From JACVRW01 sp963803085 (GTDB lineage Bacteria > Actinomycetota > Thermoleophilia > Solirubrobacterales > Thermoleophilaceae), in assembly GCA_963803085.1 (NCBI GenBank), contig CAWDLE010000014.1:62001-126000 (forward strand): a stretch of 64,000 bases of DNA. Direction: 5' to 3'. Below, piece by piece: positions 10,445 through 19,538 of the stretch (positions within the stretch are counted from its first letter, which is position 1; each line of letters starts with the position of its first letter). The notes beneath the pieces are model-generated. The model worked only from the letters and a program-made list of their open reading frames with translations. It searched no databases and was not told the origin of the DNA. A program made the position numbers and the translations under genes.

Positions 10445-12659
10445 GGGAGGGTCACGGGTTGGCCGGTCTCGTGGTAGACGTTGCCGGACTGCGTCTCGTC
10501 CGAGCACTCGGTCGACACTCCGTAAAAGCCGACCTTCGGACCGAACTTGCGGCTGAAGTGGTTGTCCAGCACGCGGTAGTTCGTGCCCTTCGCGTGCTGC
10601 TCGCAGTAGATGGCGACGGCGCCGCCGGCGAGCAGGTTGTTCTGGATCAGGACGTTCTGGTCGCCGCCCGAGTTGCTGATGATCGCGCTCGTGCCAAACG
10701 ACCCGTCGAAGCCCATCCCGTAGATCGTGTTGTGCAGGAACGTGACGTTCCGCGCCGCGGGCTTGAGCACACCGCTCTCGTAATGGCCGGAGGCCAGCTG
10801 CGCCCCGTCGGTGTGCGCGCTCCCCTGGTTGTAGAGGTCGTGGATGTAGCTGTCCTCGACGGTGATGTTCTGGTTGATGTCGAGGCCGTTCTCACATCCG
10901 TGGACGTTCACGCGGCGCACCACGATGTTCGCTTCACCAAAGCCGTTCCCGCCGAGGTTCTTGCAGTCCACCTCGGAGTCCTCGACGGTCAGCGGGGTGC
11001 CCGTGTAGTCACCGTCGCCGGACAGGACCGCATAGCCGCTGTTGCACGAGATCTTGGACTTGCGGATGGTCACGACCCGGGGCGGTCACGCGGACGCAGC
11101 CCATCGTCTTGCGGTCAATGACGGTGCCGGGCGTCGAGATCGTCGACGGGCCGGTGTACGCAGTCAACACGGTGCCTGCAGGCACACCGGTGTTGGATGC
11201 GTCCGGGAATGCGCCCGGGGGCGGGGGCGGTGGCTGCGTGACCGGGCAGCCGACGGAGTCCACCTGGGTGCCTGCCGGCGTGTTCGGACACTGGTCGGAG
11301 CTGTCGGGAACGCCGTCGCCGTCGGCGTCCGTTGGCGGGGGCGGCGGAGTCGCGGCCGAGACGGTGAACGTGTTGCTCGCCTCGGCGAACCGGCCCAGTG
11401 AGTCCGTCACGCGCAGGACGACCGTCTTGGAGCCAGTGGACTGATAGGTCCAGCTAGCGCTCTGGCCGGTCCCGAGGGGCTCGTTGCCGGGAGGGCCGTG
11501 CCGCCACTCGTACGTGCACGGCGTGGCGGCACAGGTTCCCGTCGAGGTGAAGGTGACCGTTGCCGGCGGGCCCTGCGGGTTCTGCGGCGACCAGGTGAAG
11601 CTCGCCGTCGGGGCGTTGGGCTGCGCCGGCACTGCGACGGTCCACGTGCGAGTCGCGAGGTGAAGCGTCGGTGTTGCTGGCCGCGTCGGTGGCGCGCACC
11701 CGGAAGGTGTGCGAGCCGTCGGCGAGCCCGAAGTAGTTCTTCGGAGAGGCGCACCCGCCCCAGGTTCCTGCGTCGAGGCGGCACTCGAAGGTCGTGCCGG
11801 CCTCGGACGCGTTGAACGTGAAGCTGGCATCACCGGTCGTGGCCGTGCCGGAGGGACCCCCGGTGATCGTGGTGTCGGGCGCGGTGGTGTCCGGCGGCGG
11901 CACGGCCACCGTCCAGGTGCGGGTGGCGGGTGACGCGTCGGTGTTGCCGGCAGCGTCTGCGGCGCGCACGTCGAACGTGTGCGAGGCGTTCGCAAGGCCG
12001 GAGTAGCCCTTGGGCGAGGAACAGCTCGTCCACGTGACCGTGTCGAGCCGGCACTCGAACGTCGAGCCGGTCTCCGACGAGGAGAAGGTGAAGCTGGCGC
12101 CGCCACTGGTGGCGGTGCCGGACGGGCCCGAGTTGATCTGGGTCTCTGGCGGCAGCAGATCCGGCGTCGGCGGCGGCGGGAGCGGCGGGGGGAGGACGCC
12201 CTTCTTCTTGCCTCGCTCCCGCGGATTCGTACCCACGAGCAACTCAATGCCGTCCGCGGTGCCGTCGCGATCCGTGTCCTGGCGCAGCGCGGAGGTGTTC
12301 GACTGCTCGACCTCGTAACCGTCGGTCAGGCCATCTCCGTCGGTGTCCTTCTTGCGCGGGTTCGTGTGCGATTGGCGCACCTCGAACCCGTCGCGGAGCG
12401 CGTCCCTGTCGGTATCCGGCTTGCGCAGGTTCGTGTGCGAGCGCTTGACCTCGTAACGGTCGCTCAGGCCATCGTGATCCCGATCGCGGGGAGCGGCCTC
12501 TGCAGACAACGGGACCGCCAACAGGGCGCCGAGCACGGTGATGGAAGCAAGGACCGCACGCCCTCTCAGCCACGATCCGTAGGCAGGAGCTCGGGTGGGT
12601 ACCCGTCCTCGCGAACACAAAACGTCACACCAGTCGATGGCTCTGGGAGGGCACGCCAT
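10441..12659 (-). CDS. Secreted right-handed beta-helix protein with calcium-type and Ig-like repeats (copy 2), frameshifted
   Basis: This is a paralogue of the next gene in the operon with the same order. It has a signal peptide (RAVLASITVLGALLAVPLSA), three calcium-type repeats (HTNPRKKDTDGDGLTDGYEV), two Ig-like modules (SSETGSTFECRLD, ASEAGTTFECRLD), a PKD-like module, a Pro-rich linker, a DADGDGVPDSSDQCP repeat and a C-terminal beta-helix (IRKSKISCNSGYAVLSGDG to the stop at 10441). Frame changes occur near 11658 and 11075. The N-terminus is uncertain because no clean start precedes the signal peptide; 12659 is an upper limit. Its beta-helix is clearly diverged from copies 1 and 3. Confidence 0.75.
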
Positions 12660-12885
12660 GGCGTCCGCTTCGGGTGGCCAAAGCCGGGCGGGGAGTCTTT
12701 ACCGCGCTCCCTGGACGCTTGGACTATGGACGTTTGATCTAACCTGCCTTGGTCTGGGAGGCCGGGTCCAGACGGGCATCATTGCGCCCTCGTCAGGGGG
12801 ACAAAAGGGGCCGGAAACCCGCGCTGGAGCAGGGGGAGATTTGGCGGAATGGCGTTAGCTGAGCCCTGGTCGCGCCGTTTGTCCA

Positions 12886-13086
12886 TTGAGAGAAATGCTC
12901 TGCGCCCACGACGGTTTCCACGGAATCTCGACGTCCTACGACCGCGATCGCGGCGTGCTCGTCTACCACTGGACCTGCGAGAGTTGCGGCGCGCGACTCA
13001 GCGAGGCGGCGAGAGAGCAGTACCGGCCGACGTTCGACCCTCGCGGGAACGAGCCGTTCCTTCGCGCAACTCTCGTCTCTCGGTAG
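12886..13086 (+). CDS. Small conserved protein with a CxxC motif
   Basis: A 66-residue frame starts at TTG 12886 (ATG at 12895 is an alternative) and reads CAHDGFHGISTSYDRDRGVL then WTCESCGARLSEAAREQYRP. The CESC pair plus the upstream Cys and His suggest a small metal-binding or redox knuckle. The composition looks coding (GC-rich third positions, conserved-looking charged tail). I do not recognise a named family. It sits alone between the divergent beta-helix operon and the convergent GT2 gene. Confidence 0.6.
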   Translation: MREMLCAHDGFHGISTSYDRDRGVLVYHWTCESCGARLSEAAREQYRPTFDPRGNEPFLRATLVSR

Positions 13087-13095
13087 GCGGGAGGC

Positions 13096-14259
13096 TCAGA
13101 CGCGGGCGGTTGGCGGGTAATAGTCGTCTCGCCTGAGCACGCTCGCCAGGGCACGCAACTGGATGACGGCCTTCCAAACGAGATACCAGGGCGCCAGTAG
13201 CAGGGCTACCCACGTGCGCACGCCGGCTCGAGCCTGAGTCAGCCCGATGAGGATGACGAGGGCGAGCATGGCGAGGCCGGCGCCGAATATGACTGCGGCG
13301 GGCCAAGCCCCCACGATCACCGTCACGGCGAGGGCTACCAGGAGAGAGAGTGCGGCGAGCGCGAACGGGGGCGTGGCCAGGAACCAAGCCGCCTCGAGTG
13401 ACGCGGCGTCGCGGTGACGGATCGCCCGCTTCAGAAGGAGAGGCAGATAGGCCCGCGCCGCGGCCATCCGTCCGGCCTCGTAGCGGACCTTCTGGCCCCC
13501 GAACGTACGCCAGCCACTTTCGCCCTCAGAGCGCAGCCGGGCGTCGTCGACGTGCCTGCACCGGACCCCGTCCAGGATCAGGTCGAGGGTGAAGACGAGA
13601 TCCTCGGAGGCTGGTGCGCGGAATCGGTGAGCGAGCGCAAGCGAACGCCGGATCGCCATTCCAGTGCCGCGGAGCCGTACCGAGAGGCCCAACCGATCGC
13701 GGCCGCGCGGAAGTGTGATGCCTTGCAGAGCGAACGCTGCGACGGACGCCTCGGTGGCCAGGGTGCGGCCGCGCCTGCCCTCGCTCCGCGCCTGAACCGC
13801 ATCCACCCCCCCGTCCAGGGCCTGTTCGCACGCGTCGAAGAACCCCGGGGATATCACGGAATCGGCGTCGAGCATCACCACTGCGTCCCACTCGAGCGCC
13901 CGTGCCTGTTCCAAGCCCGCCTGCCGGGCGGCCGCGCGGCCGGGTTCCTGCTCGCGCCCTCGTTCGAGCACCGACGCGCCGAACTGGCGAGCGATCGTCG
14001 CCGTCTTGTCCGTGCAGCGATCTGCCACGACCAGCACCAAGTCACGCGCACGCGCGTCGGCATAGATCGCCTGGAGACAGCGCCCGATAACGGTCTCCTC
14101 GTTATGAGCCGGTATGAGGACGAGGAAACGGACCTCGTCCCCGTCCGCTTGGCGCCGCTCGCGATAGAACAGCGAGCCGACCGCCAGCAGGCCCAGATGC
14201 GCGGCAGCTGCAAGTCCCGGAAGCCCGAGTGCGATCGCGAGCAGGACGACGAGAGTCAT
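13096..14259 (-). CDS. Membrane GT2-family glycosyltransferase
   Basis: The 387-residue protein has an N-terminal membrane anchor, then a GT-A domain: FLVLIPAHNEETVIGRCLQA, VVADRCTDKTATIA, the DADSV metal-binding DxD at the end of VVMLDADSV, and ASEDLVFTLDL as the acceptor/base region. Three or four hydrophobic helices follow (about residues 290-375), which is the layout of processive or lipid-acceptor GT2 enzymes. It is transcribed away from the polysaccharide deacetylase gene, with 93 bp between the two starts, so they probably share a divergent promoter and act on the same surface glycan. Confidence 0.85.
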   Translation of the reverse strand: MTLVVLLAIALGLPGLAAAAHLGLLAVGSLFYRERRQADGDEVRFLVLIPAHNEETVIGRCLQAIYADARARDLVLVVADRCTDKTATIARQFGASVLERGREQEPGRAAARQAGLEQARALEWDAVVMLDADSVISPGFFDACEQALDGGVDAVQARSEGRRGRTLATEASVAAFALQGITLPRGRDRLGLSVRLRGTGMAIRRSLALAHRFRAPASEDLVFTLDLILDGVRCRHVDDARLRSEGESGWRTFGGQKVRYEAGRMAAARAYLPLLLKRAIRHRDAASLEAAWFLATPPFALAALSLLVALAVTVIVGAWPAAVIFGAGLAMLALVILIGLTQARAGVRTWVALLLAPWYLVWKAVIQLRALASVLRRDDYYPPTARV

Positions 14260-14352
14260 CGCCCATCAACGCTTGCCGGGCTGGTGCACTTGCGTTAGGG
14301 GCCCAAAAGAACGTCGGGCGCGTTCACGTTTGTTAAGCGGATTGGATGACAA

Positions 14353-15051
14353 GTGATCCCTCATCCGTCGGACGTCGCTAACGGCGCGATCCTCGGCTCC
14401 ATTCTCGTTCTGAACTTCCACTGCATCGGGATACCGCGGCGGAAGCTCGCCGATGGCGAAGAGGACGTCTGCGTCGATCGGGCGCAGTTCCTCGAGATTC
14501 TCGACGCGATTGCCGGTCGAAGCGATGTCCACCTGACCTTCGACGACGGCAACAGCTCCGACGTGAGCGAAGCGCTCCCTGAGCTGATACGCCGCGGGTG
14601 GCGAGCGGAGTTCTTCGTCTGTCCCGCCCGGTTCGGAACGCCTGGGTTTGTGTCGGAGGATGACGTTCGCGAGTTGCACCTGGCTGGAATGTCGCTTGGT
14701 TCGCACGGGATGGATCACGTGCAGTGGCGGAGGCTGAGGCAGCCATCCATGGAGCGCGAGATCGTTCAGGCCAAGCAGGTCCTGGAGGACGCGCTCCAAG
14801 CGCCGGTGGACGCGGCCGCATGCCCGTTCGGCGAGTACGACCGGCGGACTCTGAGCGCCCTTCGCACGGCGGGGTTCAACCGCGTATACACGAGTGACGG
14901 CGGACGGGCGAGCTCGAGGGATTGGCTCCTCGCTCGGAACACAGTGCGCCGCTCCGACTCCGCAGAGTCGGTCGAGCGGATGCTGAATGGATCAGATGAG
15001 AGGCCCTCGCCGGTCAACAGGGCGAAGCGCTGGGTAAAGCAACGGCGCTGA
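14353..15051 (+). CDS. Polysaccharide deacetylase (NodB/CE4-like)
   Basis: The 232-residue protein starts at GTG. It carries the NodB signatures HLTFDDGNSSD (motif 1 with the catalytic Asp), SLGSHGMDHVQWRRL (motif 2 with two metal-binding His) and AACPFGEYDRRTL (motif 3). No signal peptide is seen, so it may act in the cytoplasm or on a lipid-linked sugar. The Asp-Asp/His/His triad is intact. It is followed within 30 bp by the LamG membrane protein on the same strand. Confidence 0.85.
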   Translation: MIPHPSDVANGAILGSILVLNFHCIGIPRRKLADGEEDVCVDRAQFLEILDAIAGRSDVHLTFDDGNSSDVSEALPELIRRGWRAEFFVCPARFGTPGFVSEDDVRELHLAGMSLGSHGMDHVQWRRLRQPSMEREIVQAKQVLEDALQAPVDAAACPFGEYDRRTLSALRTAGFNRVYTSDGGRASSRDWLLARNTVRRSDSAESVERMLNGSDERPSPVNRAKRWVKQRR

Positions 15052-15080
15052 CTCGAAGTCTCAAGGCCGGGATTGCCGTC

Positions 15081-16442
15081 GTGCTCCTGCTTGCTGGCGC
15101 CTGCGCGTTCCTGCGGTTTGAGCCATGGCACGGAGTGGTGGTCCTGTCGCTGTCGGAGCGCCATGGCGTCGACGCCGGAGACCTTCCTGCCGTCCTGCTG
15201 TTCGCGCTCGCGGTCGCCATTGCGCATGGGCCGGCCCGGAGCGCCTGGCCACAACCGCACTGGCTGGTGGGGCGGCGTGCGCGCGCGGCGTCCGCGGCGC
15301 TTCTCGGCGCGCTGTTGCTGATCGGGCTTATCGACCCCACGAGCACCCCGCGCCTCGTGCCGGCCGGCGGTGGCACCTTCGCCGGCAGCACGCAGCACGA
15401 CAACGGGCAACGGTCCGGGGCTGTAGGGCGGTGGTCGCATTTGGCGGTGACCTACGACGGGAAGACGCTTCGACTGTACGAGGACGGCACACCGGTATCG
15501 AGCCAAGCGATCTCCGGCACCATCCTGAAGACCAAGGACCCCCTGTGGATCGGGGGCAATCGTCCCTACGGGGAGCACTTCCAGGGCGTGATCGACGACG
15601 TGCGCGTGTACAACCGAGCGCTGAGAGCTTCGGAGGTGCGAGCAGAGATGTCGACGCCGGTCGCAGGCGACACCTCGCCGGCGGCGGGCCTCGTCGGGGC
15701 CTACGGATTCGATGCGGGTTCGGGGGCCACGGCTGCCGACGCCTCGGGCAACCGCAATATTGCGACCATCCGCGGAGCGAGCTGGACGACCCGGGGACGG
15801 TTCCATCGGGCGCTGCGCTTCGACGGCGGCGACGATGTGGTGCGCGTGCCTGCCTCGGCGTCGCTGGATCTGAGCACCGCGATGACGCTCTCGGCCTGGG
15901 TCCGGCCGACCGAATCGCAGTCCGGATGGCGGACGGTCCTGGCCCGTCAGACCGACGCGTATTTCCTGATGGCAGGAGGCGGACGCCGGCGCGAAGGGCG
16001 CCTTCAGACGATCGACGGGGTTCGCGTACCTCTGCTCATCATCGCCGCCATCTGGAGCTGCCTGGCGCTGGCGGGCGCCCGCGCTCCGTCCGTCCGGGGA
16101 CGGAGGCTCTGGTACTGGCCGCCGGTCGCCCTCTTCGTGGCGGGATCCGCCGCCGATGCCGCGCTCACACCGTCGGACACCCTGATCGGCCCAACCCTCG
16201 TGGCGCTGTGGTTCGCACTGGTCGCCTCACGCCGCGGCGAAGCGGCGGTCATGTGGGTCCTCGTCGCAGCGTTTGCCGGCGTGACCGTAGTTTCCGTTGC
16301 CGACCCGGACGCGCTCGCGCTCGGACACGACCATGGGGGCATCGCTCGCTCAGCGGCGCTCGGGCTGCTGATAGCGACGGCCGGCCTGCAGAGCGCTCGC
16401 GCGTCAGGAGCCTCGGGAGGACCTGCGCGCGCTGCGGGCTGA
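15081..16442 (+). CDS. Membrane protein with a circularly ordered LamG domain
   Basis: This 453-residue protein starts at GTG with two or three hydrophobic segments. A C-terminal half of a LamG jelly-roll comes next (RWSHLAVTYDGKTLRLYEDG, PLWIGGNRPYGEHFQG, IDDVRVYNRALRASEV). Then comes an N-terminal half (GLVGAYGFDAGSGATAADAS, GALRFDGGDDVV-type ALRFDGGDDVVRVPASASLD, MTLSAWVRPTESQSGWRTVL). Four further membrane helices (LLIIAAIWSCLALAG, WPPVALFVAGSAADAAL and later) end the protein. The halves are in reversed order, so the LamG fold would be a circular permutation or would need partner chains. It probably displays a glycan-binding module outside the membrane. Confidence 0.75.
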   Translation: MLLLAGACAFLRFEPWHGVVVLSLSERHGVDAGDLPAVLLFALAVAIAHGPARSAWPQPHWLVGRRARAASAALLGALLLIGLIDPTSTPRLVPAGGGTFAGSTQHDNGQRSGAVGRWSHLAVTYDGKTLRLYEDGTPVSSQAISGTILKTKDPLWIGGNRPYGEHFQGVIDDVRVYNRALRASEVRAEMSTPVAGDTSPAAGLVGAYGFDAGSGATAADASGNRNIATIRGASWTTRGRFHRALRFDGGDDVVRVPASASLDLSTAMTLSAWVRPTESQSGWRTVLARQTDAYFLMAGGGRRREGRLQTIDGVRVPLLIIAAIWSCLALAGARAPSVRGRRLWYWPPVALFVAGSAADAALTPSDTLIGPTLVALWFALVASRRGEAAVMWVLVAAFAGVTVVSVADPDALALGHDHGGIARSAALGLLIATAGLQSARASGASGGPARAAG

Positions 16443-17510
16443 CCTCGCCTTGCCCGCTGATCCGTTCCGCGCGCCACCTGACCTGTTCTTCGGGCCACCT
16501 GACCTGTTCTTCCGGCCACCTGACCTGTTCTGCGCCCCGGCCGACCTGTTCTGCGCCCCAGCCGACCCGTTCTGCGCCCGAGCCGACCCGTTCTGGGCCC
16601 CACCCGATCCATTCTGCGCACCGGCGGGCAGACGTGGGCGGGACCTCGGCGCCGCGATCGGTGGGTTGATCATGGCTGAGACGCCGGCCACGAAGGCGAC
16701 GGTTCCGATGCGGTCCAGGGCGGCTGCGGCATTGACGCGGACACCATGCTCCGAGTCTCGGGTCGCCCGAAGGAGCGCCTCAACTGAGACGGGATCGCGC
16801 AGTTCGCCGAGGGCGACGCATGCCTCCTCGCGAGTTCGCGCGTCCGGATGTTCGACGGCTTCGATCAACGGGTCGAGCGCCGGCGCGCCGCCGATCTGAC
16901 CAAGAGCCCACACCGCCCGGTCGGGGGCGGGGCTGGATCGAGCAAGTGCGGTGAGCGCCGGGACCGCTTCTTCCTTGAGCCAAAGAAGGAAATCCTGCGC
17001 GCGTGCTGCGATGTCGTCGCGGTCGTCCTCCAGCGCCTCCAGCAGTAGGTCGATGACTCCATCGAGCGCATCGTGGGGCTTCGTGGAGTCGCATAGGTTC
17101 CAAACGAGCTCGACCTCGTCCTCCCAGAGCCCTTCCTGCGCGTTGCCGCGAACCAGCGAACGGGTGAGCGTGGGGGCGCTATCCGCTTCGTCGATTTGAG
17201 CGATTGCGGCGAGTGCGAGCTGCCGTGACGACCCAGCCGGAGGCAGCCAGGCGACGGCCTCCGCGAGCGGCATGGGCTCACCCCATTCGCAGAGGACGCG
17301 GATGGCGGCGCAGCGCACGCGGTCTGACGGATGCGCGAGCGCCTCGATGACCGCCGGCAACCCGTCCGAGGGGCCAATCTCGGCAAGGCCTGAGACGGCC
17401 GCCTTTCTAATCTCCGCGTCGCCGTGCCCGGCGGCCTCAAGCAGCCCGGCAACGTCGCCTGCTTGTGCGAGCTCGTCGACCTTCGGCGTTCTGAGCGAGG
17501 TGAACCGCAT
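16404..17510 (-). CDS. HEAT-repeat protein with a C-terminal heptapeptide repeat tail
   Basis: I chose the ATG at 17510 (MRFTSLRTPKVDELAQAGDV) because the upstream extension lacks repeat character. Six or more HEAT/PBS-lyase-type repeats follow (DAEIRKAAVSGLAEIGPSDG, DRVRCAAIRVLCEWG, PDRAVWALGQIGGAPALDPL, DARTREEACVALGELRDPVS, EHGVRVNAAAALDRIGTVAF). The last 75 residues switch to a basic, low-complexity GAQNGSA/GAQNRSG/GRKNRSG heptad tract encoded by 21-bp repeats. HEAT scaffolds bind proteins; the basic tail could bind nucleic acid or an acidic polymer, which is inference. It is divergent from the pseudokinase gene. Confidence 0.75.
   Translation of the reverse strand: MRFTSLRTPKVDELAQAGDVAGLLEAAGHGDAEIRKAAVSGLAEIGPSDGLPAVIEALAHPSDRVRCAAIRVLCEWGEPMPLAEAVAWLPPAGSSRQLALAAIAQIDEADSAPTLTRSLVRGNAQEGLWEDEVELVWNLCDSTKPHDALDGVIDLLLEALEDDRDDIAARAQDFLLWLKEEAVPALTALARSSPAPDRAVWALGQIGGAPALDPLIEAVEHPDARTREEACVALGELRDPVSVEALLRATRDSEHGVRVNAAAALDRIGTVAFVAGVSAMINPPIAAPRSRPRLPAGAQNGSGGAQNGSARAQNGSAGAQNRSAGAQNRSGGRKNRSGGPKNRSGGARNGSAGKARSARSARRSSRGS
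16460..16627 (+). repeat. Tandem 21-bp repeat, eight units
   Basis: Eight consecutive 21-bp units run from 16460 to 16627, with a plus-strand consensus close to gacctgttctgcgccccagcc. Adjacent units differ by one to five bases. On the minus strand they encode the heptapeptide tail of the HEAT protein. A length that is a multiple of three keeps the frame when units are gained or lost. Confidence 0.9.
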
Positions 17511-17608
17511 CGTCCATTGATAGAACGTCACCGGAACGTTGAAGCTTCCGTGCCCGGACGGCGCTCGCGCGAAAGCTGACGCCCTTGTGCCCCGTTGCAT
17601 TGGTCGAG

Positions 17609-19538
17609 ATGGTGACTGGGTCACCAAGCGCCACAAACGGGGGTTGGGAAAACGGACCAGCCGACTGGGCCGTTCAAGCGGCCCGAGTCCGCGCGTCGAT
17701 CGGCCACCCCCACCTGATACGCGTTCGTCTCCAGCGGCGAGGATCGCGGCCGGCGCTGGTGACCGAGCTCTGCCCGGCCCCGACTCTCGCCCAAAAGCTG
17801 GCCGAGCACCCGCTGCCGGTGCGCGACGCGGTGACCGTGATGGGCACGGTCGCGTCCGCCGTCGAGGCGCTGGCTGCCCACGGGCTGGCCCCGCGGGAGC
17901 TCTCGCCCGAGTCGATCCATCTCCACCGGACCCGTGGCGCGATCCTCGACGACCCAGGAGTGCCCAGGACGCTCGGGCCTCGTGCGAAGGTCGTGTCGCC
18001 GTCCGCGCGCGGGTACCTGTCGCCGGAGGAGCTCAGCGGTGGCGCCCCCGTGCCCGGCAGCCTCGTCTACACACTGGGCGCGATCCTGCGCGACAGCGTG
18101 CCGGCGGACACCCCCCGGCCTCTCCAGCGCGTGATCGAACAGGCGACCGCCGAGGATCCCGACGAGCGCTATGAGCATCCCGGGGCCTTCGCATTTGCCG
18201 CCGCCGCCGCGATGCCGGGAGTTCAGGCCCTCGGCCCGAGACGACGGCGCCCACAATCACGCCCCGCGCCCCCCCGACCCGAGCCCGCGCCGATGCCCGA
18301 ACCCGCGGTGGGTGCCAAGAAGCAGGCGGGACGCCCGGCGCCCCACGGCCACCTTCGAGAGGCCATGGCGAATGCGGCCGCACTTGCGACGCGGGTGAGG
18401 TTGCCGAGGCTGAACGTGCCGCGGCTGAACGTCCCGCGGTTGACCGTCCCGCGGGTGACCCTGCCGAGGCTGAACGTGCCGCGGCTGAACGTGCCGCGGT
18501 TGACCGTCCCGCGGGTAACCCTGCCGAGGCTGAACGTGCCGCGGCTGAACGTGCCGCGGTTGACCGTCCCGCGGGTGACCCTGCCGAGGCTGAACGTGCC
18601 GCGGCTGAACGTGCCGCGGCTGAACGTGTCGCGGCTCAGCGTGTCGCGGCTTCAGGAGAGGCACCTAGCCGCAGCCGGCATCGCTGCGGTCGCCGCCGTC
18701 GGGGCCATCGCGATCGTCCCGATGCTCGGCGTCGGTGGTGGTACCGCCGGCGATGCGCGCGTGGCCTCGGCAGCGCTGAAGCTCGACCTGCCCTCGGGAT
18801 GGGAGCCGTCGCGAGTTCCCGGGACCGCGCGGAATGGCTCTCGCCGGCGCAGTTGCCACCAGCTCATCCGACAAGCACGCGCGCCTCGTGGTCGGTCTGG
18901 CGCGCGATTCGGCACAGGTGCGCCGCCTGGTTGGGTCCGCCGCAGCGGAGGGCGCCAGCCCGCGCAACGTCCAGCTCGGTGGCCTCGAGGCGCAGCGGTG
19001 GACGAACGCGCGCGTGTCCGGTGACACGCCGGCGGCGCTCTTCCTCGGGTACACCTCCAGCGGCCCGCTCGTCGCGATCTGTCACCAGCCGGCGGGCGGC
19101 ACCTCCGCACACGGCGCGCCGTGCTCCGCCGTCCTGGAAACGCTCCGTTTGACCGGCCCGCGCCCGGTGTCCCTCGCCTCCGTAGAGCAGATCCGACGCG
19201 AGCTCCGGTCGGCACTTTCGGTGCTCGGCGAAGATCGCATCGAAGGTCGGCAAGCACTCGCCACGGCACCCCTCGCCGACGAGCAGGCGAACGCGGCCAA
19301 GTCCCTCGCGCTGAGCTTCAGCTTCGCCTCCCAGACGATCGCTGCCATCCCGACTCCGCAAGGTACGACCGACCTGTCCGCTGTGGTGGGCGCGCTGGAT
19401 GCGACGGCTGGCGCTTACGACGGCCTTGCCGACGCGATCCTCGGCGGCGACCCCGTCGACTTCGACGTCGCCAAGCAGCAGATCCTCGATGAGGAGGCAG
19501 GTCTTCAGCGGAACATCGCCGCGGCGGCGATCCGTTAA
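17609..19538 (+). CDS. Degenerate serine/threonine kinase-like membrane protein with pentapeptide tract, frameshifted
   Basis: The N-terminal 200 residues follow the kinase C-lobe (HPHLIRVRLQRRGSRPALVT, GYLSPEELSGGAPVPGSLVY, VIEQATAEDPDERY), but the catalytic loop reads PRELSPESIHL instead of HRDLKPxN and DFG is replaced by DDPG. No nucleotide-binding Lys is seen, so it is a pseudokinase. A Pro-rich linker, 17 pentapeptide repeats, one membrane helix (AAAGIAAVAAVGAIAIVPML) and an extracellular domain of about 250 residues follow. The frame changes once near 18835. ATG 17609 is the first plausible start. It could be a receptor scaffold that binds but does not phosphorylate. Confidence 0.72.
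18401..18655 (+). repeat. Tandem 15-bp repeat (17 units, 60-bp higher-order period)
   Basis: Seventeen 15-bp units encode (V/L)PR(L/V)(N/T), arranged mostly as LPRLN-VPRLN-VPRLT-VPRVT blocks of 60 bp that recur almost unchanged three times before a variable end (VSRLS, VSRLQ). The near-perfect 60-bp period points to recent amplification. The tract sits immediately before the membrane helix of the pseudokinase. It is not a CRISPR array: it has no spacers and lies inside a gene. Confidence 0.9.

Noticed and set aside
18401..18655. CRISPR-like periodic array
   Set aside because: Units are contiguous without spacers, have a 15-bp period and are in frame within a coding sequence.
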